Positions 1 through 8,740 of a stretch of DNA of 51,589 nucleotides are shown piece by piece. Positions within the stretch are counted from its first letter, which is position 1; each line of letters begins with the position of its first letter. The stretch comes from Pseudomonadota bacterium (GTDB lineage Bacteria > Pseudomonadota > Gammaproteobacteria > Steroidobacterales > Steroidobacteraceae): contig JAEZCN010000189.1 of NCBI GenBank assembly GCA_023433515.1, forward strand, positions 1 through 51,589. The letters are read 5' to 3'. A model generated the notes under the pieces. That model was not told where the DNA came from. It searched no databases and saw nothing but the letters and a program-made list of their open reading frames with translations. A program made the position numbers and the translations under genes.

Positions 1-3000
1 AACCAGGAGGACGGCGACACCTACGACCCGACCAACTGGGATTACTACCAGGACTACTGGGACGGGGAATCGATCGACTGGAACCAGCGCGACAATCCCT
101 GCAGCGCGTCTTACTACCGCTACGCGCAGGGCATCCGCGCCACGCGCAACCTGCTGGCGTCGAATATCGGCTTGCTGGCCAAGCGCGGCGCCGGCGGCAA
201 ACTACTGATCGCGGCCACGGCGCTGGATACGTCGGCGCCGCTCGCGGGCGTCAAGGTCGACGCGATCAACTACCAGAACCAGGTGCTGGCCTCGGCGAGC
301 ACGGACCGCGACGGCCTGGTCGAGCTCGCGCCGAAGGGCCAGCCGTACGCGCTGATCGCGACGCAGAACGGTCGCAAGGGTTACCTGCGCGTGAGCAACG
401 GCAGCGCCCTGCCCGTCAGCCACTTCGACGTGGGCGGCGAAGCGGTGGTGAATGGGCTGAAGGGATATCTGTACGGCGACCGCGGCGTGTGGCGCCCGGG
501 CGACTCCATCTACCTGACGTTCGCGCTTCAGGACAAGCAGAAGACGCTGCCGGCCAACCACCCCGTGACCATCGAGCTGCGCAATCCGCGCAACCAGCTC
601 GTACAGACGGTGACGAACACGGCGCCGGTGGGACAGTTCTACGCCTTCGAGCTCAAGACAGAGCCGGATGCGCTGACCGGTGACTGGACTGCGACGGCGC
701 TGGTGGGCGGCACGTCGTTCCGCAAGACCTTGAAGGTCGAAACGGTGATGCCTAACCGGCTCAAGATCGACCTGGACCTCGGGCCGGGCGACGTGCTCGA
801 GAGCAACCCGCTCGAGGCCGCGCTTTCCGCGCAATGGCTGTCCGGCGCGACGGCGGCGAACCTGCGCGCGGCGATCGAGCTGACGCTGAAGCCGACGACC
901 ACGCGATTCACGCGCAACACGGACTTCATCTTCGACGATCCGGCGCGTTCGTTCTCGGGTCAGCCGCTCGCGTTGTTCGACGGCAACCTCGACGACGACG
1001 GCAAGGTGCGTTTCGAGAAGCGGCTCGAACTACCGAAGGACGTGCCGGGCATGTTGTCCGCCACGTTCGTCACGCGCGTGTTCGAGAGCGGCGGCGCGTT
1101 CAGCATCGCGCGCGAGACGCGCACGATCGCGGCGTTCGACCGCTATGTCGGGTTGCGCATGCCGAAGGGAGACGTCGCGCGCGACATGCTGCTGACCGAC
1201 CAGAAACACGTCGTCGAGCTCGCGACGCTCGATGCGGCCGGCAAGCCGGTCAGCGTCGACAAGCTGCAGGTGGCGCTCTACAAGATCCAGTGGAAATGGT
1301 GGTGGGACCAGAACGGCGACTCGCTCGCGCAGTACGCGCAGGGCGAGAGCCAGTCGATGATCCAGTCGGACACGGTCGCCACGAAGGATGGCAAGGGTCA
1401 GTGGACGTTCGAGATCAAGTATCCCGAATGGGGCCGCTATCTATTGCGCGTGTGCGACGTGAACGGCGGTCATTGCACCGGCCGCACGTTCTATATCGAC
1501 TGGCCGAGCTGGGCCGGTAACGCGCGTGACCAGTCCGGCCCCGCGGCGAACATCCTCACCCTCACCTCCGACAAGGAGGAATACAAGGTCGGCGAGACGG
1601 CGGTCGTCCAGCTACCCGAGGCGAGCCAGGGCCGAGCGCTGCTCACGCTCGAGACGGGCAGCCGAATCATCGAGTACCGCTGGCTGGAGGCGAAGCCGAA
1701 GCAGAACCGCGTGAACATCCCGATCACGGCGGACATGGCGCCGAACGTGTACGCGGCGGTGACGCTGGTGCAGCCGCACGCCGGCAAGAACAACGACCGG
1801 CCGATCCGCCTGTACGGCGTGATCCCGCTCAAGGTCAGCGACCCGGCGACGAAGATCGCGCCGGTGGTCACGACCGCGGCGGAATGGAAGCCGGCCGCCA
1901 AGGCGTCCATCCAGGTGTCCGAGACCTCGGGCCGCGCGATGAACTACACGCTCGCCGTGGTCGATGAGGGGTTGTTAGGGCTGACCAATTTCAAGACGCC
2001 CAACCCGCACGCGGAGTTCTACAAGCGCGAGGCGCTGGGTGTGGCGACCTGGGACCTGTTCGACGACGTCGCGGGCGCCTATGGCGGTGAGCTGGATCGA
2101 CTGCTCGCGCTCGGTGGTTCGGATGGCGCAGAAAAGGTGGACCCGGAGAAGTCGAAGTCGCGCTTTCCGCCGGTCGTGAAGTTCCTCGGGCCGTTCGCGT
2201 TGAAGGCGGGCGAGAAACGTTCGCACGAAGTCACGCTGCCGCAGTACGTCGGCGCGGTGCGGGTCATGCTGGTCGCGGGCGACGGCAGCGCGTACGGCTC
2301 GACGGAGAAATCCGTGTTCGTGCGCCAGCCGCTCATGATCCTCCCGACGCTGCCGCGCGTGGTCGGGCCGGAGGAATCGATCACGATGCCGGTGTCCGTG
2401 TTCGCGGGTGATGCGTCGATCAAGGACGTCACACTCAGCATGGAACTGGACGGCCGCTTCACGCCCGTGGGCGTGAAGTCGACCGCCCTCACCTTCGCGA
2501 AGCCGGAGGAGAAACTCGGGTTCCTTTCGCTCAAGTCGGGCGCCAGGCTCGGTGCGGGCAAGATCCGCGTGATCGCCACGAGCGGCAAACATCGCGCCGA
2601 GGCGGACATCTGGCTCGAGGTACGCAGTCCGAACGTGCCGGTGACGCGCATCGTGCGCGGCAAGGCCGAGGCCGGCGGCTCGTGGTCGGAGACGATCAAG
2701 GGCTTCGGGCTCGAGGGCACACACACGGCGACACTCGAGGTGTCCTCGCTCCCACCGCTGAACCTCGACGGGCGGCTCGACTACCTCATCCGTTACCCGC
2801 ACGGCTGCCTCGAGCAGGTGACGTCGGGCGCGTTCCCGCAGGTCTATCTACCGGCGCTGCTCGAGCTCGACGAGCAACGCCGCGCGGAGGTGGAAAGCAA
2901 CGTGCGCGCCGGCATCGCGCGGCTGCGTGGTTTCCAGCAGCCGAACGGCGGTTTCGTGTACTGGCCGGGTGGCTGGTCGACGGACTTCGGGCTCGGGTGG

Positions 3001-4278
3001 CGCGACGACTGGGGCACGACGTACGCGGGTCACTTCCTGCTCGAGGCCGAGCGGGCGGGATTCGACGTGCCGGCGGACATGAAGGCGTCGTGGCTGCGCT
3101 ACCAGAAAGGCGCGGCGCAGCGCTGGGATGCGAGCTCGTTGCGCAATGCCAGCAGCATCAGCGCGGGTGTGGCCGAGGCGGCGCGCTATGCGCAGGCGTA
3201 CCGGCTGTACACGCTGGCGCTGGCGCAGCAGCCGGAGCTCGGCGCGATGAACCGGCTGCGCGAGTCGGCGACGATGTCCGCGGGCGAGCGCTGGTTGCTC
3301 GCGGCGGCGTACCGGCTGGCCAACCAGCCTGATGCGGCGGCGGCCCTGGTCAAGGGCGAGAAGCTGGACGTGATCGTCGGCCCGGCGGCTGAATATACGT
3401 TCGGCTCGCGACTGCGTGACCGCGCGATCGTGTTGCAGGCGCTGGCGTTGATGGGGCGTGAAGCCGAGGCGGTTCGGCTCGTCGACCAGGTGTCGGCTGA
3501 ACTCGCCGATGGGACGTGGCACAGCACGCAGTCGGTCGCGTTCGCATTGGTATCGGTGGCGCGCTGGGCACAGGCGAAGCCGCCGGAGCCGTTCACGTTC
3601 GAGTACACGGCGGGCAAGGCGCGGCCGGTGAAGATCACGGGCGACTCGCCGGTGGTCGTGGTCCAACTACCCGCGCCGTCCGCGGCGGGAATGCCGCTCG
3701 TGCTGCGCAACAGCTCCGGCCGTGCGCTGCACGTGACGACCGCCGTGCGTGGTATCGCGCGCAGTGGTGAGGAGGACGTGGCGTCGAACGGGCTCGAGCT
3801 CGAGATCAGCTACTCCGATGCGGCGGGTAGTCCGCTGCCGAGCGTGAGCCGGGTCATCCAGGGCAGCGACCTGATCGCGGACATCACGGTGCGCAACGTG
3901 AGCTCGCGGCGTCTGACGAACCTCGCGTTGACGCAACTCGTGCCGGCCGGCTGGGAGATCCGCAACGAGCGCATGGACGGCGGCGATCCGCTCGGCACCG
4001 TGACATCTGCGCAGCCGCGCCGCACAACCTGGTGGTGGGGGCCGGATGGCTCGGCGGATGCGACGCGCAAGGCCGCCGAGTACATTGACATCCGCGATGA
4101 CCGCGTGATGCAGTACTTCTCGCTGCGCGCCGGGGACACGATCACGTTCCGCACACGGCTGAATGCGGCGTACCTCGGTCGCTACTATCTACCCGGGCTC
4201 TCGGCGGAGGCGATGTACGACGCCACGCAACAAGCGCGGCTGAAGGGACAGTGGGTCGAGGTGGTGGCGCGGAAGTGA
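1..4278 (+). CDS. Alpha-2-macroglobulin family protein (5' truncated by window edge)
   Basis: The reading frame is open from the first base, so the gene starts upstream; about 1425 codons are visible and it ends in TGA at 4276. The thioester motif CLEQ is encoded at 2806-2817, within the context YPHGCLEQ, which is the signature of bacterial alpha-2-macroglobulins that trap attacking proteases through a reactive thioester. The region before it is rich in beta domains (MG repeats), and an alpha/alpha TED-like region follows the thioester with tryptophan- and glycine-rich stretches. It is a large envelope protein, normally a periplasmic lipoprotein, but its signal peptide lies outside the window. 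The next gene is pbpC, the usual partner in the YfhM-type arrangement, where trapping and peptidoglycan repair are thought to be linked. The TTG at 172 is internal and is not a credible start. Confidence 0.95.
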   Translation, partial: NQEDGDTYDPTNWDYYQDYWDGESIDWNQRDNPCSASYYRYAQGIRATRNLLASNIGLLAKRGAGGKLLIAATALDTSAPLAGVKVDAINYQNQVLASASTDRDGLVELAPKGQPYALIATQNGRKGYLRVSNGSALPVSHFDVGGEAVVNGLKGYLYGDRGVWRPGDSIYLTFALQDKQKTLPANHPVTIELRNPRNQLVQTVTNTAPVGQFYAFELKTEPDALTGDWTATALVGGTSFRKTLKVETVMPNRLKIDLDLGPGDVLESNPLEAALSAQWLSGATAANLRAAIELTLKPTTTRFTRNTDFIFDDPARSFSGQPLALFDGNLDDDGKVRFEKRLELPKDVPGMLSATFVTRVFESGGAFSIARETRTIAAFDRYVGLRMPKGDVARDMLLTDQKHVVELATLDAAGKPVSVDKLQVALYKIQWKWWWDQNGDSLAQYAQGESQSMIQSDTVATKDGKGQWTFEIKYPEWGRYLLRVCDVNGGHCTGRTFYIDWPSWAGNARDQSGPAANILTLTSDKEEYKVGETAVVQLPEASQGRALLTLETGSRIIEYRWLEAKPKQNRVNIPITADMAPNVYAAVTLVQPHAGKNNDRPIRLYGVIPLKVSDPATKIAPVVTTAAEWKPAAKASIQVSETSGRAMNYTLAVVDEGLLGLTNFKTPNPHAEFYKREALGVATWDLFDDVAGAYGGELDRLLALGGSDGAEKVDPEKSKSRFPPVVKFLGPFALKAGEKRSHEVTLPQYVGAVRVMLVAGDGSAYGSTEKSVFVRQPLMILPTLPRVVGPEESITMPVSVFAGDASIKDVTLSMELDGRFTPVGVKSTALTFAKPEEKLGFLSLKSGARLGAGKIRVIATSGKHRAEADIWLEVRSPNVPVTRIVRGKAEAGGSWSETIKGFGLEGTHTATLEVSSLPPLNLDGRLDYLIRYPHGCLEQVTSGAFPQVYLPALLELDEQRRAEVESNVRAGIARLRGFQQPNGGFVYWPGGWSTDFGLGWRDDWGTTYAGHFLLEAERAGFDVPADMKASWLRYQKGAAQRWDASSLRNASSISAGVAEAARYAQAYRLYTLALAQQPELGAMNRLRESATMSAGERWLLAAAYRLANQPDAAAALVKGEKLDVIVGPAAEYTFGSRLRDRAIVLQALALMGREAEAVRLVDQVSAELADGTWHSTQSVAFALVSVARWAQAKPPEPFTFEYTAGKARPVKITGDSPVVVVQLPAPSAAGMPLVLRNSSGRALHVTTAVRGIARSGEEDVASNGLELEISYSDAAGSPLPSVSRVIQGSDLIADITVRNVSSRRLTNLALTQLVPAGWEIRNERMDGGDPLGTVTSAQPRRTTWWWGPDGSADATRKAAEYIDIRDDRVMQYFSLRAGDTITFRTRLNAAYLGRYYLPGLSAEAMYDATQQARLKGQWVEVVARK

Positions 4279-4286
4279 ACAGCAGC

Positions 4287-4330
4287 ATGAGCCCAGACAT
4301 GAGCCCCGGAGCATGAGCGCACGCGCATGA
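4287..4330 (+). promoter_or_regulatory. Chain of two mini-ORFs between alpha-2-macroglobulin and pbpC
   Basis: The 48-base gap contains four copies of CATGAGC. They create a 9-codon ORF (ATG 4287, TGA 4314-4316) whose stop overlaps the ATG of a 5-codon ORF (4313, TGA 4328-4330). That stop in turn overlaps the pbpC ATG at 4327. Both junctions are ATGA. The nearest Shine-Dalgarno-like GGAG (4308-4311) lies about 15 bases before the pbpC ATG, which is too far for a standard site. I infer possible translational relay or re-initiation; chance duplication of a short repeat is the alternative. Confidence 0.4.
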
Positions 4331-6717
4331 GCATGGTTGCCTTCATCGTCTCCCCCGCCTGGCGACGGCTGCGAAGGATCGCGGCCGCGACGCTCGTCGC
4401 GTGCGCGGCGGCGGGCGTGGCGTTCTGGGCAGTGCTTCCGACGACACTGTTCGACCAGCCGCTGTCGTATGTGCTCGAGGCGCGTGACGGCACGCTGCTG
4501 GGCGCGCGAATCGCGGCAGATGGCCAATGGCGCTTCCCGGCGCGCGACACGGTGCCGGAGAAGTTCCAGCGCGCGCTGATCGTGTTCGAGGACAAACGGT
4601 TTGAGGACCACCACGGCGTGGACCCACTCGCGGTGGCGCGCGCGTTGAAGCTGAACCTGCAGCAAGGTCGAGTGGTGAGCGGCGGCAGCACGATCACGAT
4701 GCAGCTCGCGCGACTTGCGCGCGCAGGTACGAACGGCCACGGCGACCGCACGCTGGGCGCCAAGATCATGGAGTCCCTGCTCGCGTTGCGGCTCGAAACG
4801 GCATACGAGAAGGATGAGATCCTGAATTTCTACGCCGCGCACGCCCCGTTCGGCGGCAACGTGGTGGGACTCGAGGCCGCGGCGTGGCGATACTTCGGAC
4901 GGGACGCGGCGGCGCTGTCATGGGCCGAGGCCGCGACGCTGGCCGTGCTACCTAACAACCCGTCCCTGGTTCATCTCAAGCGCAATCGCGAGCGCCTCGA
5001 GACCAGGCGCGACTTCGTGCTGCGCAAACTGCACGCGGCCGGCGATCTCTCTGCGCTCGATCTCGAACTCGCGCTGAGCGAACCGCTCACCGCCGCGCCG
5101 CACGACCTGCCGAATCTCGCGCCGCATCTGCTCGAGACCCTGCGCGCGCAGTATCCCGACCGTCACCGCCTCGTCACGACCCTCGATGCGCGCCTGCAGG
5201 CCGAGGCGACGCACCTCGTTCAGGAACACACCACCAATCTAGCGCGGCAGAACGTCAACAACGCCGCCGCGTTGATAGTCGACAACACGACCTTCGAAGT
5301 GCTCGCCTATGTCGGCAACGGGCAGGTCTGTCCCCGTTTGCTAGGAAACAGGGAATGTCCCCATTTCGTGGACATCATTCGCAGGCCGCGGAGTACGGGG
5401 AGCATTCTCAAGCCGATGCTGTTCGCGGCGATGCTCGACGATGGGTCGTTGACGCCGCGCATGTTGTTGGCGGACGTGCCGACTCACTACGAGGGGTTCA
5501 CGCCCGAGAACTTCGATCGGCAGTATCGCGGCGCGGTGCGGGCGGACGAGGCGCTGGCGCATTCGCTCAACATTCCCGCGGTGCGCATGTTGAAGACCTA
5601 CGGCATCGCGCGCTTCGCGGACGTGCTGCGGGACGCGGGGATGACCACGCTCACGCGGCCCGCCGACGACTACGGTCTCGCACTCATCCTCGGCGGCGCG
5701 GAGGGCAATCTCTGGGACATCACCTCGATGTACGCGGGCCTCACCCACATCGCGCGCGCGGGGCTCGCGGATCCGACGCCGCGTTTCCGCACGCTCACGG
5801 CGCTGCGCGACTTGCCCTCCTCCGACCGTGGCCCCTCGGCGATCTCGACAGGCGCGGCCTGGCTCACGCTCGATACCTTGTTAGAGGTGCCGCGCCCCGG
5901 CGAGGAGAGCCACTGGAAGAACTTCGCGACGAGCCGCGCCATCGCGTGGAAGACCGGCACGAGCTGGGGACTGCGCGACGGCTGGGCGGTCGGCACGACG
6001 AGCCACCACACGATCGGCGTGTGGGTGGGCAACGCAACCGGTGAAGGCCGCCCGGGACTCACGGGCTCGACCATGGCCGCGCCGCTGTTGTTCGCGCTGT
6101 TCAACAACCTGCCGTCGACGCGCTGGCTCGACGCGCCCACACACGCCCTCGAACAGATAGACGTGTGCGCGAACGACGGCTACCTCGCTACCGAACAATG
6201 CGCCCCGGATCGCATCTGGATGCCCAGGGACAGCCACTTCGCGCTGCTCAGCCCTCACAACCTGCGCGTCCACCTCGATGCGAAGAACCAGCGAGTCGAC
6301 GGCAGCTGCGAGTCCCCTTCTCGAATGGTCCACGCCAACTGGTTCGTGCTCCCGCCGGCCGAGGAATATTGGTACCGCCGTGGTCATGCCGAGTACCGGC
6401 CCCTGCCGGCGTTGCGCGCGGATTGTCAGGGGCAACGTGGCACGCCCGCCCTCGCATTCATCTATCCAGACAAGAACGCCAGCGTACTGATCCCCGACGA
6501 ACTGGACGGCACTCGCGGCAGAACCGTTTTCGAGGCCGTCCATCGCCGCCGGGATGCCCGCATCTACTGGCATCTCGACGACCGATACCTTGGCGAAACG
6601 CACACTTTTCACCGGCAATCGTTGGACATGGACCCCGGCGAGCACATACTCACGCTCGTGGATGACGAGGGGGAACGCGTCGCACGACGCTTCCGGGTAC
6701 TCGCCACGCGCAACTGA
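4327..6717 (+). CDS. pbpC: Penicillin-binding protein 1C (peptidoglycan glycosyltransferase/transpeptidase)
   Basis: A 796-residue bifunctional wall synthase. A hydrophobic anchor lies near residues 14-37. The GT51 glycosyltransferase follows, with EDKRFEDHHGVD (catalytic Glu near 88) and GGSTITMQLARLAR. The transpeptidase has the nucleophile in SILK (Ser359), SLN at 413-415 and KTGTS from Lys542. The C-terminal roughly 100 residues form the beta-rich PbpC-specific domain. Length is typical for the family. The ATG at 4327 is chosen because it directly precedes the membrane anchor and couples to the upstream mini-ORF by ATGA. Pairing with the alpha-2-macroglobulin gene is the standard arrangement. 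Oddly, residues 333-347 are encoded by a 43-base palindromic repeat that also occurs outside any gene at 15491-15533; the frame stays intact and all catalytic motifs are present. Confidence 0.95.
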   Translation: MSMVAFIVSPAWRRLRRIAAATLVACAAAGVAFWAVLPTTLFDQPLSYVLEARDGTLLGARIAADGQWRFPARDTVPEKFQRALIVFEDKRFEDHHGVDPLAVARALKLNLQQGRVVSGGSTITMQLARLARAGTNGHGDRTLGAKIMESLLALRLETAYEKDEILNFYAAHAPFGGNVVGLEAAAWRYFGRDAAALSWAEAATLAVLPNNPSLVHLKRNRERLETRRDFVLRKLHAAGDLSALDLELALSEPLTAAPHDLPNLAPHLLETLRAQYPDRHRLVTTLDARLQAEATHLVQEHTTNLARQNVNNAAALIVDNTTFEVLAYVGNGQVCPRLLGNRECPHFVDIIRRPRSTGSILKPMLFAAMLDDGSLTPRMLLADVPTHYEGFTPENFDRQYRGAVRADEALAHSLNIPAVRMLKTYGIARFADVLRDAGMTTLTRPADDYGLALILGGAEGNLWDITSMYAGLTHIARAGLADPTPRFRTLTALRDLPSSDRGPSAISTGAAWLTLDTLLEVPRPGEESHWKNFATSRAIAWKTGTSWGLRDGWAVGTTSHHTIGVWVGNATGEGRPGLTGSTMAAPLLFALFNNLPSTRWLDAPTHALEQIDVCANDGYLATEQCAPDRIWMPRDSHFALLSPHNLRVHLDAKNQRVDGSCESPSRMVHANWFVLPPAEEYWYRRGHAEYRPLPALRADCQGQRGTPALAFIYPDKNASVLIPDELDGTRGRTVFEAVHRRRDARIYWHLDDRYLGETHTFHRQSLDMDPGEHILTLVDDEGERVARRFRVLATRN
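5324..5366 (+). repeat. REP-like 43-base element, copy 1, inside pbpC
   Basis: This stretch matches the reverse complement of 15491-15533 at 41 of 43 positions. It contains an imperfect inverted repeat (CCCCGTTT and AAACAGGG around a 6-base loop) and outer TGTCCCC blocks. It lies entirely within pbpC and encodes residues 333-347, including two cysteines, between YVGN and VDII, twelve residues before the active-site serine. In PBP1C proteins this loop varies in length and sequence, so a small insertion would be tolerated. Confidence 0.85.
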
Positions 6718-6735
6718 GCCACCACCGAGGCTGCC

Positions 6736-7590
6736 GTGTTTGATGGGTTCACGCTGAAGCACGTCGAGACCGACGAGGTCACCATCCGTCTGCGCATGGG
6801 CGGATCCGGTCCGCCGCTGCTGCTGCTGCACGGCTTTCCGCAGACTCACGCGATGTGGTCGAAGGTGGCCCCGCGCCTCGCCGAGCACTACACGGTAGTT
6901 TGTCCGGACCTGCGCGGTTACGGCGGCAGCAGCAAGCCCGAGTCCTCCGCCAATCACGAAACGTATTCCAAGCGCGCGATGGCGCGCGACCAGCTCGAAG
7001 TCATGAAGCAGCTGGGCTTCGACAAGTTCCACGTCGCCGGACACGATCGCGGCGGCCGCTGCGCCTATCGGCTGGCGCTCGATTCGCCGACCGCGGTGAC
7101 CAAACTGGCCGTGCTCGACATCGTGCCCACCGGCGATACGCTGCGGCGCGCTGACTGGAAGTTCGGCATGGGTTACTGGCACTGGTTCTTCCTCGCGCAG
7201 CCGCATCCGCTACCCGAGCGCGTGCTGAGCGCGGATCCGGTCGCATTGCTGTTCCGCCATGGGCAGGCCTTCTCGGATCACGAGGCCTACGAGGACTTCC
7301 TGCAGAACGCGCGCGACCCGGCGGCCATCCATGCCATGTGCGAGGACTATCGCGCCGCGGTGAGTGTCGATTTCCAGCAGGACCAGGCCGATCGCGGCAC
7401 CCGCAGGATCGAATGCCCCACCCTGGTGCTGTGGGGCACCAAGGGCGTCATACCGAAGTGGTATGACCCCGTGGGCATCTGGAAGGACTGGGCGAACGAC
7501 GTGCGCGGCGAGGACATCGATAGCGGTCACATGCTCGCCGAAGAAGCGCCTGACGCTACCTACCAGGCGCTTCGCAAGTTCTTCGACTGA
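6736..7590 (+). CDS. Alpha/beta hydrolase, haloacetate dehalogenase-like
   Basis: 284 residues starting at GTG 6736, 18 bases after pbpC. The oxyanion region reads LLLHGFPQTHAMW. The nucleophile elbow is HDRGGR, giving an aspartate nucleophile rather than serine, as in haloalkane/fluoroacetate dehalogenases and epoxide hydrolases. Further typical elements are RRADWKFGMGYWHWFFLAQP in the cap, CPTLVLWGTKG, and the catalytic histidine in DSGHMLAEEAP near the C-terminus. The family cleaves carbon-halogen bonds of haloacids or opens epoxides; the substrate here cannot be told from sequence. It is cytoplasmic, with no signal peptide. Its stop codon directly abuts the stop of the convergent gene at 7591. 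Confidence 0.88.
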   Translation: MFDGFTLKHVETDEVTIRLRMGGSGPPLLLLHGFPQTHAMWSKVAPRLAEHYTVVCPDLRGYGGSSKPESSANHETYSKRAMARDQLEVMKQLGFDKFHVAGHDRGGRCAYRLALDSPTAVTKLAVLDIVPTGDTLRRADWKFGMGYWHWFFLAQPHPLPERVLSADPVALLFRHGQAFSDHEAYEDFLQNARDPAAIHAMCEDYRAAVSVDFQQDQADRGTRRIECPTLVLWGTKGVIPKWYDPVGIWKDWANDVRGEDIDSGHMLAEEAPDATYQALRKFFD

Positions 7591-7884
7591 CTAGTTCCGC
7601 GACGTCCGGCCGCGTGTCGAGGGCTCCACCCGGGGTGATTGACGGCGCCTGAGCGCCGGATCCTCTCCCTTCGCGCGACGCCGTCCCGCCGCCTCGGCGG
7701 CCATCAGCGAACGCGCCTCACCCTTGGATTTCGGACGCGCTCGTACGGCGGCCTTCTTCACGTCGTTGTTTTCGAGGTACTGCTTCGTACGCTTGCGGTA
7801 GCGGCGCGCGGCTTCGTAATCGCCCTCGCCCTGCACCTTCGATTTCGTCTTCCCTTTCGACTTCGCTTTGGCTGGCTTCTTCAT
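7591..7884 (-). CDS. Small lysine/arginine-rich hypothetical protein
   Basis: 97 residues, very basic. The start has an alternating Lys/Ala/Ser stretch (MKKPAKAKSKGKTKSK), followed by GEGDYEAARRYRKRTKQYL and a run with PKSKGEAR. This resembles a widespread proteobacterial family of small hypothetical proteins with a GDYEAARRYR core; I know of no assigned biochemical function. A strong ribosome site (GGAGGTG) precedes the ATG. Lysine-rich tails suggest nucleic-acid or membrane-surface contact, which is inference. It lies among stress-type genes and converges on the hydrolase gene with no spacing. Confidence 0.75.
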   Translation of the reverse strand: MKKPAKAKSKGKTKSKVQGEGDYEAARRYRKRTKQYLENNDVKKAAVRARPKSKGEARSLMAAEAAGRRRAKGEDPALRRRQSPRVEPSTRGRTSRN

Positions 7885-7946
7885 CGTCCACCTCCGGGTG
7901 TGACCATTTCAGCCGAAAACGAGCGGGTTGGACGCGCCGAGCGGCC

Positions 7947-8219
7947 ATGTCCTACGCCGTTTTCAGTCCCCGCGAAACTTCGCGGATTCGCCCGCTCGGG
8001 CAGACTCCACCCATGGCATCGATGCGACCCATGAGACTCGAAGACGGCCGGCGCACGTTCCGTGAGCTGTCCGCGGTCGGCATTTCCCCGGCGGAGTTCG
8101 ACCAGTTCAAACTGGATCGGCTGCTGGAGCTGCGCGCGGTCATCGACTCCCTGCGCCACGAGAATTACTCGTCGTCGCTTGACGACAGGCCGGAGCGCGG
8201 GCCCGAACGCCCCTGGTAA
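7947..8219 (+). CDS. Hypothetical small protein
   Basis: A 90-codon ORF with no family I recognise. The portion from MRLEDGRRTF onward looks protein-like: a predicted helical stretch FDQFKLDRLLELRAVIDSLR and a charged tail. The first 20 or so residues look like random GC-rich translation, so the true start may be ATG 8013, 8022 or 8031. No convincing ribosome site precedes any of them. It lies between the divergent basic-protein gene and a response regulator on the same strand. The coding call is tentative. Confidence 0.4.
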   Translation: MSYAVFSPRETSRIRPLGQTPPMASMRPMRLEDGRRTFRELSAVGISPAEFDQFKLDRLLELRAVIDSLRHENYSSSLDDRPERGPERPW

Positions 8220-8301
8220 GGCTCGTTTCGTATCCCGGTTTGCTTCACAATACGCGTCCCTCGCGTAGTCACAGGCTGTCTGTCCGGGTCATACGCATCA
8301 T

Positions 8302-8700
8302 ATGAACGCGCCTCCACTGCGAGTCCTCATAGCCGAGGACAACGAAGACCTGCGTGATCTCCTCGTCACCCTCGTATCCGCGGAGCCAGACCTGCGTTGC
8401 GTGGGCACCGCGAACGACGTCGATACCGTCATTGCGAGCACCACCGAACAGAATGCCGACGTGCTGGTGCTCGACCTCGAACTGCAGGGTCGTTCGAGCA
8501 TCGACGTCCTCAAGACCGTGCGCGGCAGCGGCAGCAAGATAACCATCGTCGTATTTTCGGGGCACGCACACCCGGAGATGATCCGTCACACGCTCGCGGC
8601 GGGCGCCGACGCGTACGTCCCGAAGAGCGGCGACTTCGAACTACTGCTCGACGCGATCCGCGACAAGCGCGCGACCACGGGCGGCACAGCCCACCCGTGA
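8302..8700 (+). CDS. Single-domain response regulator (CheY-like)
   Basis: 132 residues comprising only a receiver domain. The acidic pair is E12 D13, the phospho-acceptor is D58 (VLVLDLELQG), the switch serine is S86 and the conserved lysine is K108 (YVPKSG). No output domain follows, so it acts by protein-protein contact or as a phosphate sink. No histidine kinase is adjacent; the nearest kinase genes are at 11.5 and 17-23 kb. The ATG at 8302 has no clear ribosome site. It ends 40 bases from the convergent outer-membrane barrel gene. Confidence 0.9.
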   Translation: MNAPPLRVLIAEDNEDLRDLLVTLVSAEPDLRCVGTANDVDTVIASTTEQNADVLVLDLELQGRSSIDVLKTVRGSGSKITIVVFSGHAHPEMIRHTLAAGADAYVPKSGDFELLLDAIRDKRATTGGTAHP

Positions 8701-8740
8701 TCGCGCGTCGCGCCACGTCCCTGGGCGCGTCCCTGTCTGG

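Noticed and set aside
5881..7206. 441-codon minus-strand ORF over pbpC and the hydrolase gene
   Set aside because: Antisense to two supported genes and spans their boundary; no family motif.
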